Shown here: one piece after another, positions 12,141 to 22,479 of the stretch
Numbering within the stretch: position 1 is the first letter of the stretch
How the letters are laid out: each line of letters opens with the position of its first letter
Source: Conoideocrella luteorostrata
Taxonomy: Eukaryota; Ascomycota; Sordariomycetes; Hypocreales; Clavicipitaceae
Length of the DNA stretch: 64,000 nucleotides
Direction of reading: 5' to 3'
NCBI GenBank assembly: GCA_032433595.1
Contig: JASWJB010000022.1
Location: 124,001-188,000, forward strand
Program-made: the position numbers and the translations under genes
The notes under the pieces: model-generated
Databases searched by the model: none
The model's input: the letters and a program-made list of their open reading frames with translations, nothing else
Told to the model about the DNA's origin: nothing

Positions 12141-12969
12141 CGAAGTAATCTGGTAGGATCCAAGCACGCTACGGAGCACCCTAGATTGGTATGCTACTAC
12201 TCCACTTTAACAAGCATTGGCAGCCCCCATCGTATTATGAGGAGTTTATGTTGTTAGCACAGCACAAAATGGTATATTAATAACTACAACCCGTGATCTT
12301 TTACGGAGTACTCCGTAGTGGATAGGTAAATCCGTCTTGTGCAGGCCCCAAGGGCCTGAAACGTTGGACGGTCTGAACTACCCTGGGCCGTCCCGAACCA
12401 TGTTCGCAATTTGTGTTAGCCAACCGCACGAGCCCTCTGTTGTCCGGCACATCGGCATCAACAACTGCCGGTACGGAGTACAGACCAATGCTTCGATGCA
12501 CTTCTTCCATTAACGAAATACGCGCTAGGCACAAATCGCCCTAGTCTCTCGTAGTCATTTGGCTTGTAGCCGACTGGAGCCTAGGCGCCCCCTCCCCTGG
12601 TACCGCCGTGATCCAATTGACTCCGTCAATTGCTGAAATAGCCCCCTGCAAGAGGCTGGCACCATTATACTTGATTCATGGCTAGCCATCTAGTATAAGA
12701 CTAACTTCAGCTCATCTTTCCTCCGTTCTTGTTGCTGGTTGATCTTTCGCATCTATGCGGGGGATGAATTATGTGACCCAGCGCAGCGTGGTTAGGTAGC
12801 CGGTGACTAGGTAGGTCACATACTCCGTACTCCGTACATTGTTATCCCATTGACATCCAGGCTCATTTGTGCTGCGATATTGCTATATCGTGTTCCGCAC
12901 ACTAGAGTACTTTGCTTTTTTAGTTGGACGTAGGAAGCAGAGGGCTTCGGGTGACGAGGGTATTGATAC

Positions 12970-13140
12970 CGGAAGGTGAAGCAAAAAAAAAAAAAAAAGT
13001 GCAAAACAATTCAATTTATTCGTGGCTATCTAAGAAAGAAGAAGAGGAAGAGGTATGCTGCCTAGGGCGCCGTATAAAAGAGGCGGACTAGGGTGACCAC
13101 GTGACCTTTGTTTGTACGCTTGACGAGGTATTGTTGGATT
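12970..13140 (-). mobile_element. Degraded LTR-like remnant (family B type)
   Basis: Read on the minus strand it shows CGTCAAGCGTACAAACAAAGG, then GTCACGTGGTCACC, a TATA-like CTTTTATACGG and CTTCTTTCTTAGATAGCCA in the same order as the LTRs at 3760 and 3962. The ends are too eroded to define, and no target duplication was found. A 15-nt A run interrupts it. Confidence 0.5.
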
Positions 13141-13622
13141 TAAGACATGATAATAACTTACTAAAAGAATGTTTAGTGAGCTCACACTTTTGCGATATGG
13201 CGCAACGGATATTTAATCCGAACAGTTATGAGCCCGGTGCTTGCTATGCTCTGCTCTCAGAATATCAATTGACGCATCGGGCATTATCCCCTCTTATCAA
13301 TATCCCTTCAAATAACCTATCCAATATCCTATCTATCATCATGACTACCCCTCAAGTCATGTTGGATATAATAGGGGAGGTTCAAATTTGTTCGCATTGA
13401 TGGGATGTGCAGTGTTACTCTGATGATGGATTCAGAATCCCTCGTCTGACGGCCCCGTCCAACGGCCCCGTCCAAATCCCCCTATAAATACCCCTACAAT
13501 CTGAGACACTTCCGTCCTGAATTCCTGCCTTAGGCCCAGAGGCCACGTAAAGTTTCTCTCACAGCCCGTGTATCCACATATCCACACACACACACACATG
13601 TAATCCAACAGGTATTCCAACA

Positions 13623-14847
13623 TTAGAAAAGTCCGCTTACAACTCCCTTTCGACTTCGTTCCTCAACCGTACTAATAAAGCGCCCTGGCGTTGCACTCGT
13701 CGTGAAGAGACGGCTAATATTAAGATACCGCTCGCTGAAGACGGCCCAGAGCTTCTGATCTTTGTCGGTCGTTGAATTTGGCTGAGGGTAGTATGGGTCA
13801 TTCCAGAAGAAAGCATCCACGATCCTCTTGAGCCCTGTAGAATTATCCTCAAATGTGGAGCATCTGTTGAGATATTAGCAATGTAAGCAGGCATTAGAAA
13901 AATAATACTTACTGGTTAAAGTCAATGAGCCATATGCTAATAGATTGGCGACCAAAATCATGCTGGGCAAAACGCTCTCCTAGAGACCATTCATTGTCCT
14001 CCTGGATCTCACGTGGGGTTGGTAATTGGGATACCTCAGTTTCTGACGGTGAGCTTCCGAGAATAAACTCAATATCATTTCCATCAACACCAGCTTTCCA
14101 ATGCAAAATAGCCAGAGTTTGAGCCATAACCTGCGCAAAATAAGAGGTATCTAACTGTAGGTGCTCCATCTCATTAACATGCAAGGGGAAGTTTTGCAGT
14201 CGAATATTCTGGAGATTGGTCCTATTCTTGTTTGTCTCTCGGCGGCCCAAGTAAATGCGAATGAGGCAATTCTTGTTCTCCGGTTTCGCTAAAAATTCTT
14301 GCTTTCGCTTCGAAATTGCGGGGGGCAAAAGTGCATCGACGAGAGCCTCTCGAATAGGGAGGGGAATAGGAAAAATGCGATTTGAGACCAGGGCAAAGTT
14401 TTGAGCATCCACATTCTGGGAATACCGCAGGCTATTATTGTTCCAAAACGCTTTTGAGTTGGGGTTGATCCACGAACGAAGCTCTGGGATATGTATATCC
14501 TTCTTAATTGTTGTTTCTACCTCACATATAGCCTTCAAGATGAGGTAATGCATCTTGTACTCCGTGAGTAGCTGGGTGACTTTGTCGGCAGAGTTGGGGA
14601 TTTTGGCGACTTCGAGTGTACCTTGTAGGGCGTAGACAGTGCCACATTGGCCTTTGCCAATTTCAAGGGAGACATTATCTTGAGCAGTATTGTAATTTTC
14701 GGCCAGACTTGAAGTAGTAGGGATATATGACTTTGTCGATAGCATGCGGGATAAAATCTGCTCAGGTTTAGTGGATGCAAGATTCTTAGTAGAGTCAGTA
14801 ATAGAGTATGCTGAGTTATCAGCCCTAGCCTGTTGGCGACGGTCCAT
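13623..14847 (-). CDS. DUF3669-like protein with a degenerate kinase-type fold
   Basis: Two exons, 14847-13913 and 13863-13623, give 391 residues; the 49-nt intron (GTAAGT...CAACAG) restores frame exactly. The C-terminal block AFFWNDPYYPQP...LWAVFSERYL matches the signature I know from fungal DUF3669 proteins. Upstream parts look like a decayed protein kinase: a glycine loop IGKGQCGTVYAL, a possible Lys in EVAKIPN, and a DFG-like WLIDFNQ directly before the splice site. No HRD catalytic loop is evident, so catalysis is unlikely. The ATG at 14847 was chosen because the upstream in-frame extension is hydrophobic and unlike the family. Function unknown. Confidence 0.75.
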
Positions 14848-15947
14848 ACTGAATGGTTCGCGACAGATTGATGTAGAGATGTGTTTGTGGAAGAAAAGTG
14901 AAATGTGACGAAGGGAAAAAAAAATAGCGTTCGAAGATGTAATCAGGCAGCACATTTAAAAAGTGGGTACTTTTTAACGTTAGCCACTGCATGTTTATTG
15001 TGTATCATCATTAGATAAGTCCATGACGGACAACCAAGGAAAAAAAAAAAAAAAAAAAATTTATGTATCATCATCAGACAAGTGTATAAGGAACAACAGA
15101 AAAACAAAATTATTGTTTTAGCTGTATTACAGAGAAGTAGTCCCGTAAATCCAACTGATGTGCATGAATAATCAACCGACACATCATCTAACTATAATAT
15201 ATACTCTCCGTACTAGCAACGCACAATGAAATTACTATCATGGCTCCATTTTATCGGACTGGCCGCAAGATTGCCCATCATGTCACGCAATGCACCGGCG
15301 TCGAGGTATATGATGAGGGGTCTGCCGAGCGCTTGGTATTCATCCCACCACGTGGGAGCCGAGTTTGACGGCCCATTATGTTTCAGTGTTCGGGAGATAG
15401 CGATCTGGAAATGAAACCATGTCCAGCAAAGTCTGTGGCGATGCAGAATACGATGGAGGTGCAAGAGGATTGTTGACATCGTTGTCCGGCGCATGTTACG
15501 GCTGACAAGAAGTCTACCGTTCCTTCCCGTTTCCGTTCCATAAGCATCACAAACCACCGATTTCAATTTTGACTCCCACGTACGGGGTGAACAGAAGCAT
15601 TATTCGTGCCACAGGATTATTCGGCTCAGAACTTAAAATATCCATTCTAATGGAGCATGTTCGGCTACTGTTGCATCCTAAAAGCTAGATTTAGACGAAA
15701 GTCGAACTACACTTGGTGAAAGTGGTTCTATCGCTAAACACTATCTCTTTGACGCTTTCTAATTATCTAGATCGCAACAATTATTTAGTGTTTCACCTAC
15801 AAATGTTGCAAATCGGTATCCAAGGCTAATTGCAATAACAATACTTGCATTCTGAGCCAGCTGCTGGGAGACACTAAGCCCATACTGTTGTAGCACCACC
15901 TCACCAGCAATTTTACATTCAGAAGCTGATGTTGAGTTACTTAAACA
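14848..15947. other. Intergenic stretch without a supported gene
   Basis: Contains a 20-nt A run near 15040 and a repeated TGTATCATCAT phrase (about 15000 and 15063). A minus-strand frame at 15213-15566 (117 codons) and a plus frame at 15226-15414 overlap each other; neither shows a domain I recognise. Confidence 0.5.
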
Positions 15948-17250
15948 CTAGCATTTTTGGCCACAGCTGTATGCTGCATCGGCAATTTGGTGCACCGTCA
16001 TGCCCTGAAACGAGTATGATAGATAATCCCGGTAATGGAAGCCGTACCCGTAAAAGGCGTTAAGCTGAGAGGCTTTAATAAAAAAGCCTTGCGCGCAGAG
16101 CAGCCAACTGTTGAGAAAGGAGGCGCAGGCGATGATAAACATAAAGCTAGGATAAATTGCGACACCTAGAACGATAAGGACCTCAGTAGCGAAGGACTGT
16201 TGGTTGCACAGGGTTGTGCAATGATCTAGATCATCGGCTTCAAAGGGAGTATATTAATAATTGTCTGTGTCTATCTAAGAAGAAGAAAAGAAGTCATAGT
16301 GGAAGGCATGATATCGCCGTATAAATATCGTGGCTTGAAGGTGACCACGTGACAGGCTCATAAGCTTCCTGTTGTGCTTGGCGGTATTCCAACAAGGACG
16401 TTAAAAACATCCATAAAACCCAATTAATAAAGGCAACTGCCTCGCGTATAGGATTAGACAGCCAGTAGCAGATGGCAGAAAACAGGAGGCTCGAGAGGAA
16501 AAGGTATGGGATACCAATTAAAAAATTCGATATGCAAAATTCAACAGCGCCATAGAAGCCATTACGGCGGTCATGCACGAAGTTGAGATAGTCTTCAATA
16601 AAGGCTGGCCCATAGATAATAGCGGACAAGGATATGAAGCATATAGCGAAGGTAATTTCGCCTACAAGCGGCCGGATTGACTCTTGTTCCTGATCGACGC
16701 GGAGCCAAACTGTGCCAAGCAGGATTGCGAAGCTAAGAGCAAAGGCAAAGCGAATATGCCGCAGGATGGCGTATTGCTTTGGTAACATCTCGGTGCATTA
16801 GCGTAAGAATGCGACTGGCGGTGTTGGGCTCAGGGTACTTGTTCATCTGCATGGCTGCTGGGCTACACTCCGCGTAAAATAACCAGTCACATTTGGGACA
16901 GATCCACAGTATAGCAGCTTCACAGTCGACAAGAGCAGTAACTGATCGAAGAGGTCAAAGAGCGCCGTGGACGGCTAGTGAATAGAGCAAATAACGATTA
17001 GATTCTGACTCTTAGCTAGGAAGCGAAGATATTTTATAACCTTGAAACTAGCTGACGAGTCGAGTTCAGATGTCGGCTCGTCGAGGAACAAGATCTGCGG
17101 AGACGTAACGAGCTGTCGTGCCACGGTGATGCGACGCCTTTTGCCATCAGACAGCCTCTTGTAGAGGTCAGATCCAATGCTGACGTCGGCCTGCTCAACT
17201 AGGCTAAATGACTGAATCAGACTATCGATCTGACCCTTGCGTGATTTCTT
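15948..17250 (-). pseudogene. ABCG-type (PDR/white) transporter relic, interrupted by an LTR
   Basis: Minus-strand fragments run from a nucleotide-binding domain to transmembrane segments. Visible are an altered ABC signature LSDGKRRRITVARQL, a Walker B ILFLDEPTSELDS, and a transmembrane block including AILLGTVWLRVD and GFYGAVEFC. The Walker A part is missing. Lesions include a TAG in place of Gln just after the H-loop (CSIH-stop-PST), frameshifts around 16760-16900, and an LTR at 16198-16394 in the membrane domain. Removing the LTR with one 5-bp duplication restores an open join (LTS/FATEVLIVLG), so the insertion struck sequence that was still reading in frame locally. It would have been a multidrug- or lipid-type exporter. 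Confidence 0.85.
16198..16394 (-). mobile_element. Solo LTR (family A) inserted in the ABCG transporter relic
   Basis: A 197-bp minus-strand copy of the Ty1/copia-like LTR, flanked by the exact target duplication AGGAC (16193-16197 and 16395-16399). It retains GATCTAGATCAT, TATAAATATCG and GGTGACCACGTGAC. Its insertion site lies in a transmembrane-coding part of the transporter relic. Confidence 0.9.
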
Positions 17251-19287
17251 GGTTAGGTCTCTGTCTGCTTTGTTAGTGGGTAATCACTGGTATATATTAG
17301 CAGGGAGAATAACAAGACATAGGAGGAAGTTGCCAAGGCCGTCTCGCACGTACCTGGAGAAGACGCAACAGCAGCCACAACAGGAAATAGTCGACCCGCT
17401 GCTAAGTCTTCTTATCTAAATTATATGGCTTTGGGAGCAGCTGTGCTGCCGTCGCAGTCTGTCTCAACTCGTGGCGGTGGCCATGTCGTTGGTTGTGGGG
17501 CTGCGTTCTCTAGACCAAGCCGAGCATCAAATCACACTGGAACTAAAAATGGCTCTGACGATGTGTACGGCAGGACAACGACGACTACGGCGGCAACTAC
17601 GACGACATTTTGTGATAAGTGATGCCCGGCTCGACCTCGAGCGCCAGCGAGCTATCGTAGGTCGCTTTATGCTTGGGTCGGCCGTCTTGGACTATTTTCC
17701 ACGGGTGACACTCCAACACCGCGAAGTCGTTCGTCCGGCGATCGTTTGCTCTGTACACGGCCCAGCTCTTCTTCAGGCTTGTGGTCCACAATTTCAGCAG
17801 CGGACGCGAGCTAAACTACTACAAATAGATCTGGTACTGCAGCTGGAAAACAGAGAATACTGCCGGCGTCAAGGTGGAGAGACGTGGACTTGAACTTGAG
17901 GGGAGGCACAGATTAAAGCATCCGGCATGCTGTGTGTGCCGTGCGATGTATTTGACTGGCAGCAAGGACACTGTACTGTACCAAGGGTCGGTTTTACTAT
18001 ACTGTAACACACAATTTTTGCCCGTACGTGCCCTGTCGATTACTTGTAGTTGCATGCAATTACACTGATCTCGTGTCGGGTAGCGTCCCGTTCCCTGTCC
18101 AACCCACTCCTCCTACGCCCCCCACGCTAAAAGAAATTTATTCTAATCAAACATCATTATTCCTTCGCGTGAGCATGGATAGGCCAATGGCAGCTACGAT
18201 CCTTTTAAGGCAAGGGGACCCAGTCTTGTCCATCACGCTTGCCCTTTATCTATTATCACAAAATATTAGCCTTGACGACCTTGTAACAAAAATATAATAT
18301 ACAGACAGCAATCTCCGCAACTATACGCATTTAGAGATAGCAGCACCACGAATAAAGGACTTACACCCGGTCGTTTCTTTATTTGGAAATTGAGCACTGG
18401 AATGCGGTCCCCTCCGTGGTAGATTACATTTCACTCGTGGTAAATCGAGGTGGGGTAGCCTGGCCGGTAATTACCTACAGCGGAGTGTCTATCCCAGGGG
18501 CTCCTTCCGTTAATAGAATTAGTGGATTTGCTACGGTGTTTGTTTCTGCATCATATGCTTGTGCGCCATCTACGGTCTTATTTAATAATGTAAATCTGCA
18601 AATTAGATACTGCAATTCTATGAGTTACCAAGAAGAATAACCCTTAAAGTGGCCCATATTATAAAAATAAGCCGGCGTTGGTGATTGCGGTGCATTTCAA
18701 CGACGATACATGCTCGAGAGTAATAGTGCAGATGGGTGAAGGATTCGCAGCATGTCATCTAACACGGTTGATAGCCACAGCCAAGGCGACACGGCTGTGT
18801 GGAGCGATTGTTCCATAGAAAGGGAAAAAAAAATGGACCGTGAAATTATCGAGGGTCTCGACACCATGCGTGCCGAACGCTGTTGCTGTCGGATCGGATG
18901 GGATTCCCGTAGAGTGGCGTCCGATCATCGGCACCCTCTCCGGAATGTAACGTATCCGGCATGCACCAGTCCACCAGTCGGTTTCTGTACAAGTACAAGT
19001 GCAGTAAAGGTAAAAACCGAATGCTGTTTCCCTACGAAGTCGCCGACGTCACAAGACAAGACCTGGGCAAGTACTCTACGATAACAGCACACAGTTTGAA
19101 CAGAGATTTGATCACTGCATTTCGTTACCTACCGCGGTGGAGAGCGGAGGGTGGGTAAGACTCGCTAGCGCCACCGTCACCGTCTTACCCAGCTGCACCA
19201 CCTTGATCACTTCTTGTGCATTTGACGTCGGGACAAACATATACACTGACCGAAAAACAACCAGTCGGCCATACGTCGTGTTTCAAA
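17251..19287. other. Long interval without a supported gene
   Basis: Several frames of 60-140 codons overlap here on both strands and none shows a domain I know. The most protein-like is a minus-strand frame at 17597-17791 containing KKSWAVYRANDRRTNDFAVLE, which may be an exon or relic of an unrecognised gene. ACTACGACGACGACT-type trinucleotide runs lie near 17570-17610. Confidence 0.4.
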
Positions 19288-19941
19288 ATGATTCGCGTAA
19301 CACAATACCATCTTGCCCCGACTGCGCTGGTCCCAAACTCGCCACTACCATTACTCCACTACCGCGGCGTGTTTGACCAACCCACTCCTGGTGAGGTCCT
19401 CGATGTGCTGAGCAGCAATGGCTGGAAAGCAAAATGGCTTGTCCGGTATGGACCTACACAGCCGTCGCATTATCACTCAGCAGTTCATGAAGCCATGGTC
19501 GTCCTGTCCGGTACGGCCAAGATCATGTTTGGGGTCGCGGACGTCAACCCCGGCGACAAAAATTCGGAACAAGAAGCTGGGGGTATTCTAGTTGAAGCGC
19601 ATGTTGGCGACGTGTTTGTGTTGCCCTCTGGCTTAGCGCACAAGACTCATGATCCTAGCCCAAGTCTCGCCTTCAAACGTCTCACACCGGGCGATGGTCA
19701 TGACGCTGATGATAACGAGATGGATTTCGCCATTCGAAATGCTGAGCTTTCGGGTTTCACTATGCTCGGCTCCTATCCCGCGGATGGCGGCGACTGGGAC
19801 TTTGCTGTTGGCGGCGAGAGTGAAGGCAAATATGAGCAAGTTTGGTCAGTCAAGCTTCCAGAGAAAGACCCTGTTTTAGGCTATTCGGAGAATGGGATCC
19901 ATCGTTATTGGTCGAAGCATAAGAAAACAAACTCGCAGTGA
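19288..19941 (+). CDS. Cupin-fold protein (RmlC-like)
   Basis: Single-exon gene of 217 residues with the two cupin motifs: H61, H63 and E68 in PSHYHSAVHEAMVVLSG, and GDVFVLPSGLAHKT with H118. These residues would form a metal site inside one small beta-barrel. The arrangement resembles YjlB-like cupins of unknown or dioxygenase/isomerase-like role. The ATG at 19288 was chosen because residues upstream do not look like the domain and the barrel begins soon after. The protein has no signal peptide, so it is probably cytosolic. It is isolated from other metabolic genes. Confidence 0.8.
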   Translation: MIRVTQYHLAPTALVPNSPLPLLHYRGVFDQPTPGEVLDVLSSNGWKAKWLVRYGPTQPSHYHSAVHEAMVVLSGTAKIMFGVADVNPGDKNSEQEAGGILVEAHVGDVFVLPSGLAHKTHDPSPSLAFKRLTPGDGHDADDNEMDFAIRNAELSGFTMLGSYPADGGDWDFAVGGESEGKYEQVWSVKLPEKDPVLGYSENGIHRYWSKHKKTNSQ

Positions 19942-21425
19942 CGGAGGAAAAGATGGCCATCGAGGTTTGACAGTTGTTCGAGATTCCAGACTCAACTTTA
20001 GTGACTTGGATGTCGTTGTTATTTGCATTGTGAAGGCAGGTTACGTAGCCTAGCCTAGTGACGGAATTGTCCATGCACCGTTTCGTTGTAAAATATACAC
20101 AAGCATCCAAAGCCAATCATGAGGTTATAAAAGTGGTCGAAGCTATGATTTGGTTCACCTTCTGTCGTTAAGAGGCTTATTCTATCTTATTATATTGGCT
20201 GTACAATTAAGAGACCAAGGGCAGCAGGTAGGAGCAGAGGCTGGAAATACGGGCGATAAGGAGCTGGACATCTCCACGTCGCGAAGATAGTTGAACCATA
20301 TCTCGGAGTAGACAGCACTCCCTCCCGCGCGGATGAGGAACGAACTATCCAGTGTCAGGGCTTTGCCATATATATTGGCGATTTTCTGGCTCTTAATGTA
20401 TTTAAGTATGTCTCTTTCTCTTTCTATGCTAAAGCCGAAGGGTATAGCAACATAAAATGCCATGTTTTTGTGTAGAGATTATCGTCAGTAGATAGAAGAG
20501 AGCTTGGGGCGTATAAAATTACCTAAACCGGGTTTTGGATGGAGGAGACAGTACATCTATACATATGGCCAACCTACTTGCAACAGGGCGGCGTACCAGA
20601 ATGTTCATAGCGTTCGCTTTGATATTTTACTTAACTTTCTGCGTCTTATCTACTTTTGTACTAACTATTGGAATCCCGCCAAGCACAATGAGAAGCACGG
20701 AGCGAGTCACGTGGTCACCTTTCGGCTACCCTATTTATGCGACAATATGAGGCTTTGTATCTTAACTTGTTTTCTCCCTCTTAGATAGACACAGAGACTT
20801 GTTAAATATATTATATTTAAAGCTAATGATTTAAATTACTATATAACCCTATATAACCTATACTAATTAATAGTAAATTTTACCCTTATTACTAAAAATA
20901 CTATAAATAGCAAGGTTATAAAAGGGATAACATTTTCTAGTATAGTTAGTCAAATAAGGCCCAGGCAATGGAGGGTTTAATCCCATTACTAGGTATTGGA
21001 AATGTTTATGCCTACCTTTACTTGTCTTCCAAATCCAACCCTATTTCTCTCTGCTAGACACAGATTCTACGATTAGAGGCACGCCATTAGCAGCTGTGGG
21101 TGATGTGCTGTACTTAACGTTATCATAGTTGCGCCGCCAAGTTTGTCTTTCTTCCTAAAGGTATTGAGAGCACGAACAGGAAGACTTGTCCAAAGTGAAT
21201 GAGAAGAAAAGTCGTATAAGAATAGCATAATGGCTAAAGGAGGAGTCTTTGATTGTGGTGGTTAATTTTTCGTGGAGTATCTTTTTTTTTTTAAAAAAAA
21301 AACTAAGAAAAAAAAGAAACAAAGAAAAAAGTCACTACCTTCATCTCATTTGCTATTACACAAGCCTGCTACAAAAAAACACATAATGTGATAAAATCCG
21401 GACGTTCCTTTCGACAAGTCAAACA
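19942..21425. other. Gene-free interval with a RIP-mutated LTR
   Basis: Apart from the LTR at 20666-20862 there is no supported gene. A minus frame at 20182-20463 (93 codons) has no domain I recognise. AT-rich sequence and A/T homopolymers (21280-21330) dominate. Confidence 0.55.
20666..20862 (+). mobile_element. Solo LTR (family A) with RIP-type decay
   Basis: The 5' half matches family A closely (CCGCCAAGCACAAT, GTCACGTGGTCACCTTTCGG). The start reads TATTGG instead of TGTTGG, and the last 35 bases read GATTTAAATTACTATATAAC and so on where other copies have GATCTAGATCATTGCACAAC. The terminal CCCACA has become CCTATA. The flanks CTAAC (20661-20665) and CTAAT (20863-20867) look like a target duplication with one C-to-T change. 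Changes are almost all C-to-T or G-to-A in CpA/TpG context. Confidence 0.85.
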
Positions 21426-21872
21426 CTACCCATCCTGGGCATGTTCTGCTTTGTCCCCCTTTACACTCGACTGCCCGTCTTGTTTAGCAGCCCGTCGCTG
21501 CGCTTCGTATTCAGCAGTCTGCTGACGGAGGAGAGCGAGCTGCTGCTGAAAGTCGGCTTCAGCTTCTTCGGGAGACATTATCCTGTCGGGTGTGAAAGCT
21601 GATGTTTCTTCTTCATCCGATGCCTCTTCTTCTTCCTCTTCTTCTTCTGGACTAGGCGAGGAGGGGCTGGCTCCCTGGGCGCGACGGGCCGCTTCCTTGG
21701 CGATGCTCAGCGCTTCCTGCGCCTTGAGAAGAGTTAACTGCCTTTGATAGTCGTCATCAGCGTCTTTACCGACGAGGTAACGTGGGGGCATATCAGCAAG
21801 CGTTTCTTTTGGACTGGTGTGTTGGTCGGCGTCGCGCTGGCCAGTCTGGTTTGCTTCGGATTTGGAAGACAT
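21426..21872 (-). CDS. Small acidic protein with two helical repeats, unknown function
   Basis: Single frame of 148 residues from the ATG at 21872. Two similar segments are visible: DADDDYQRQLTLLKAQEALS and, about 75 residues later, EAEADFQQQLALLRQQTAEY, each followed by a basic AARRAQ or QRRAAK patch. They are separated by a Ser/Pro stretch and a run of eight Glu. This suggests two amphipathic helices, perhaps coiled-coil or binding segments, joined by an acidic linker. Composition is biased but the repeat argues for real coding. No family recognised, and I cannot exclude a non-coding low-complexity region. Confidence 0.5.
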   Translation of the reverse strand: MSSKSEANQTGQRDADQHTSPKETLADMPPRYLVGKDADDDYQRQLTLLKAQEALSIAKEAARRAQGASPSSPSPEEEEEEEEASDEEETSAFTPDRIMSPEEAEADFQQQLALLRQQTAEYEAQRRAAKQDGQSSVKGDKAEHAQDG

Positions 21873-22479
21873 TGCGATGGATGTAAAAAAAGTCAAAAAA
21901 TTAACAAAGGATGGTGGTTTGAACGAGGGGACATTATCTTGATGAGGATGTGGGCCGTGTTAAATATCTATGCAAGTAAGTAGTGTTGAACAGTAGGCAG
22001 CAGCGTTGTGCCAACAATCATCACTGCATCTTGTTTTTTTCCATCTACGTAATGTGAGGCATCAAATATGGACGTGAGCGATTTTTTTTGTTCCAGTCAA
22101 ACCGCGGGAGCTAACACAAGCTTATGTTTAGCCGCCACCGTGCCGTGGCGCAGGCCCAAGAAGATGGCGCAGCACGGGCAAGCCCCGAGTCGTGGGTTGC
22201 CTCTCTGCATCCAATGATGGGCAAGTATCTCATGGCTGCGGATTGACTCCAGTTCAGTTCAGTACTAGTACTTCCTTCATGGCCAGATTCCATGACGACA
22301 CAACCTCTAGCCTGTACTGAACGAGCGCACAGCGGCCGCAAAGACCATCAATCAATTAGTCAACTCTTTCCTCAGCCCCTCACTATCTTCTAAATCCCTA
22401 TATTCCGTCCGACCCGACGCATCCACCTTGATCTACCGCCAGTTTCGCCCACGCAAAGTGCCGGCCGCATGCCACCCGG
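21873..22479. other. Intergenic region between the acidic protein and the kinase
   Basis: This is the shared upstream region of two divergently transcribed genes. I see no further gene. T-rich tracts near 22034 and 22082 may serve as promoter elements. Confidence 0.5.

Larger units (their letters stand above)
11104..13622. other. Gene-free interval with MITE and many TACTCCGTA motifs
   Basis: No supported gene. Besides the MITE (11885-12140) and an LTR-like remnant (about 12970-13140), this stretch is enriched in the motif TACGGAGTA/TACTCCGTA (for example near 11263, 11373, 11600, 11760, 12302, 12472 and 12822). A short CA run occurs near 13585. The frame at 13101-13400 shows no domain. Confidence 0.6.

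Noticed and set aside
12980..15060. CRISPR-like or structured arrays suggested by repeated homopolymers and short repeats
   Set aside because: Only A/T runs and isolated short repeats are present; there are no regularly spaced repeats with unique spacers, and the DNA is eukaryotic.
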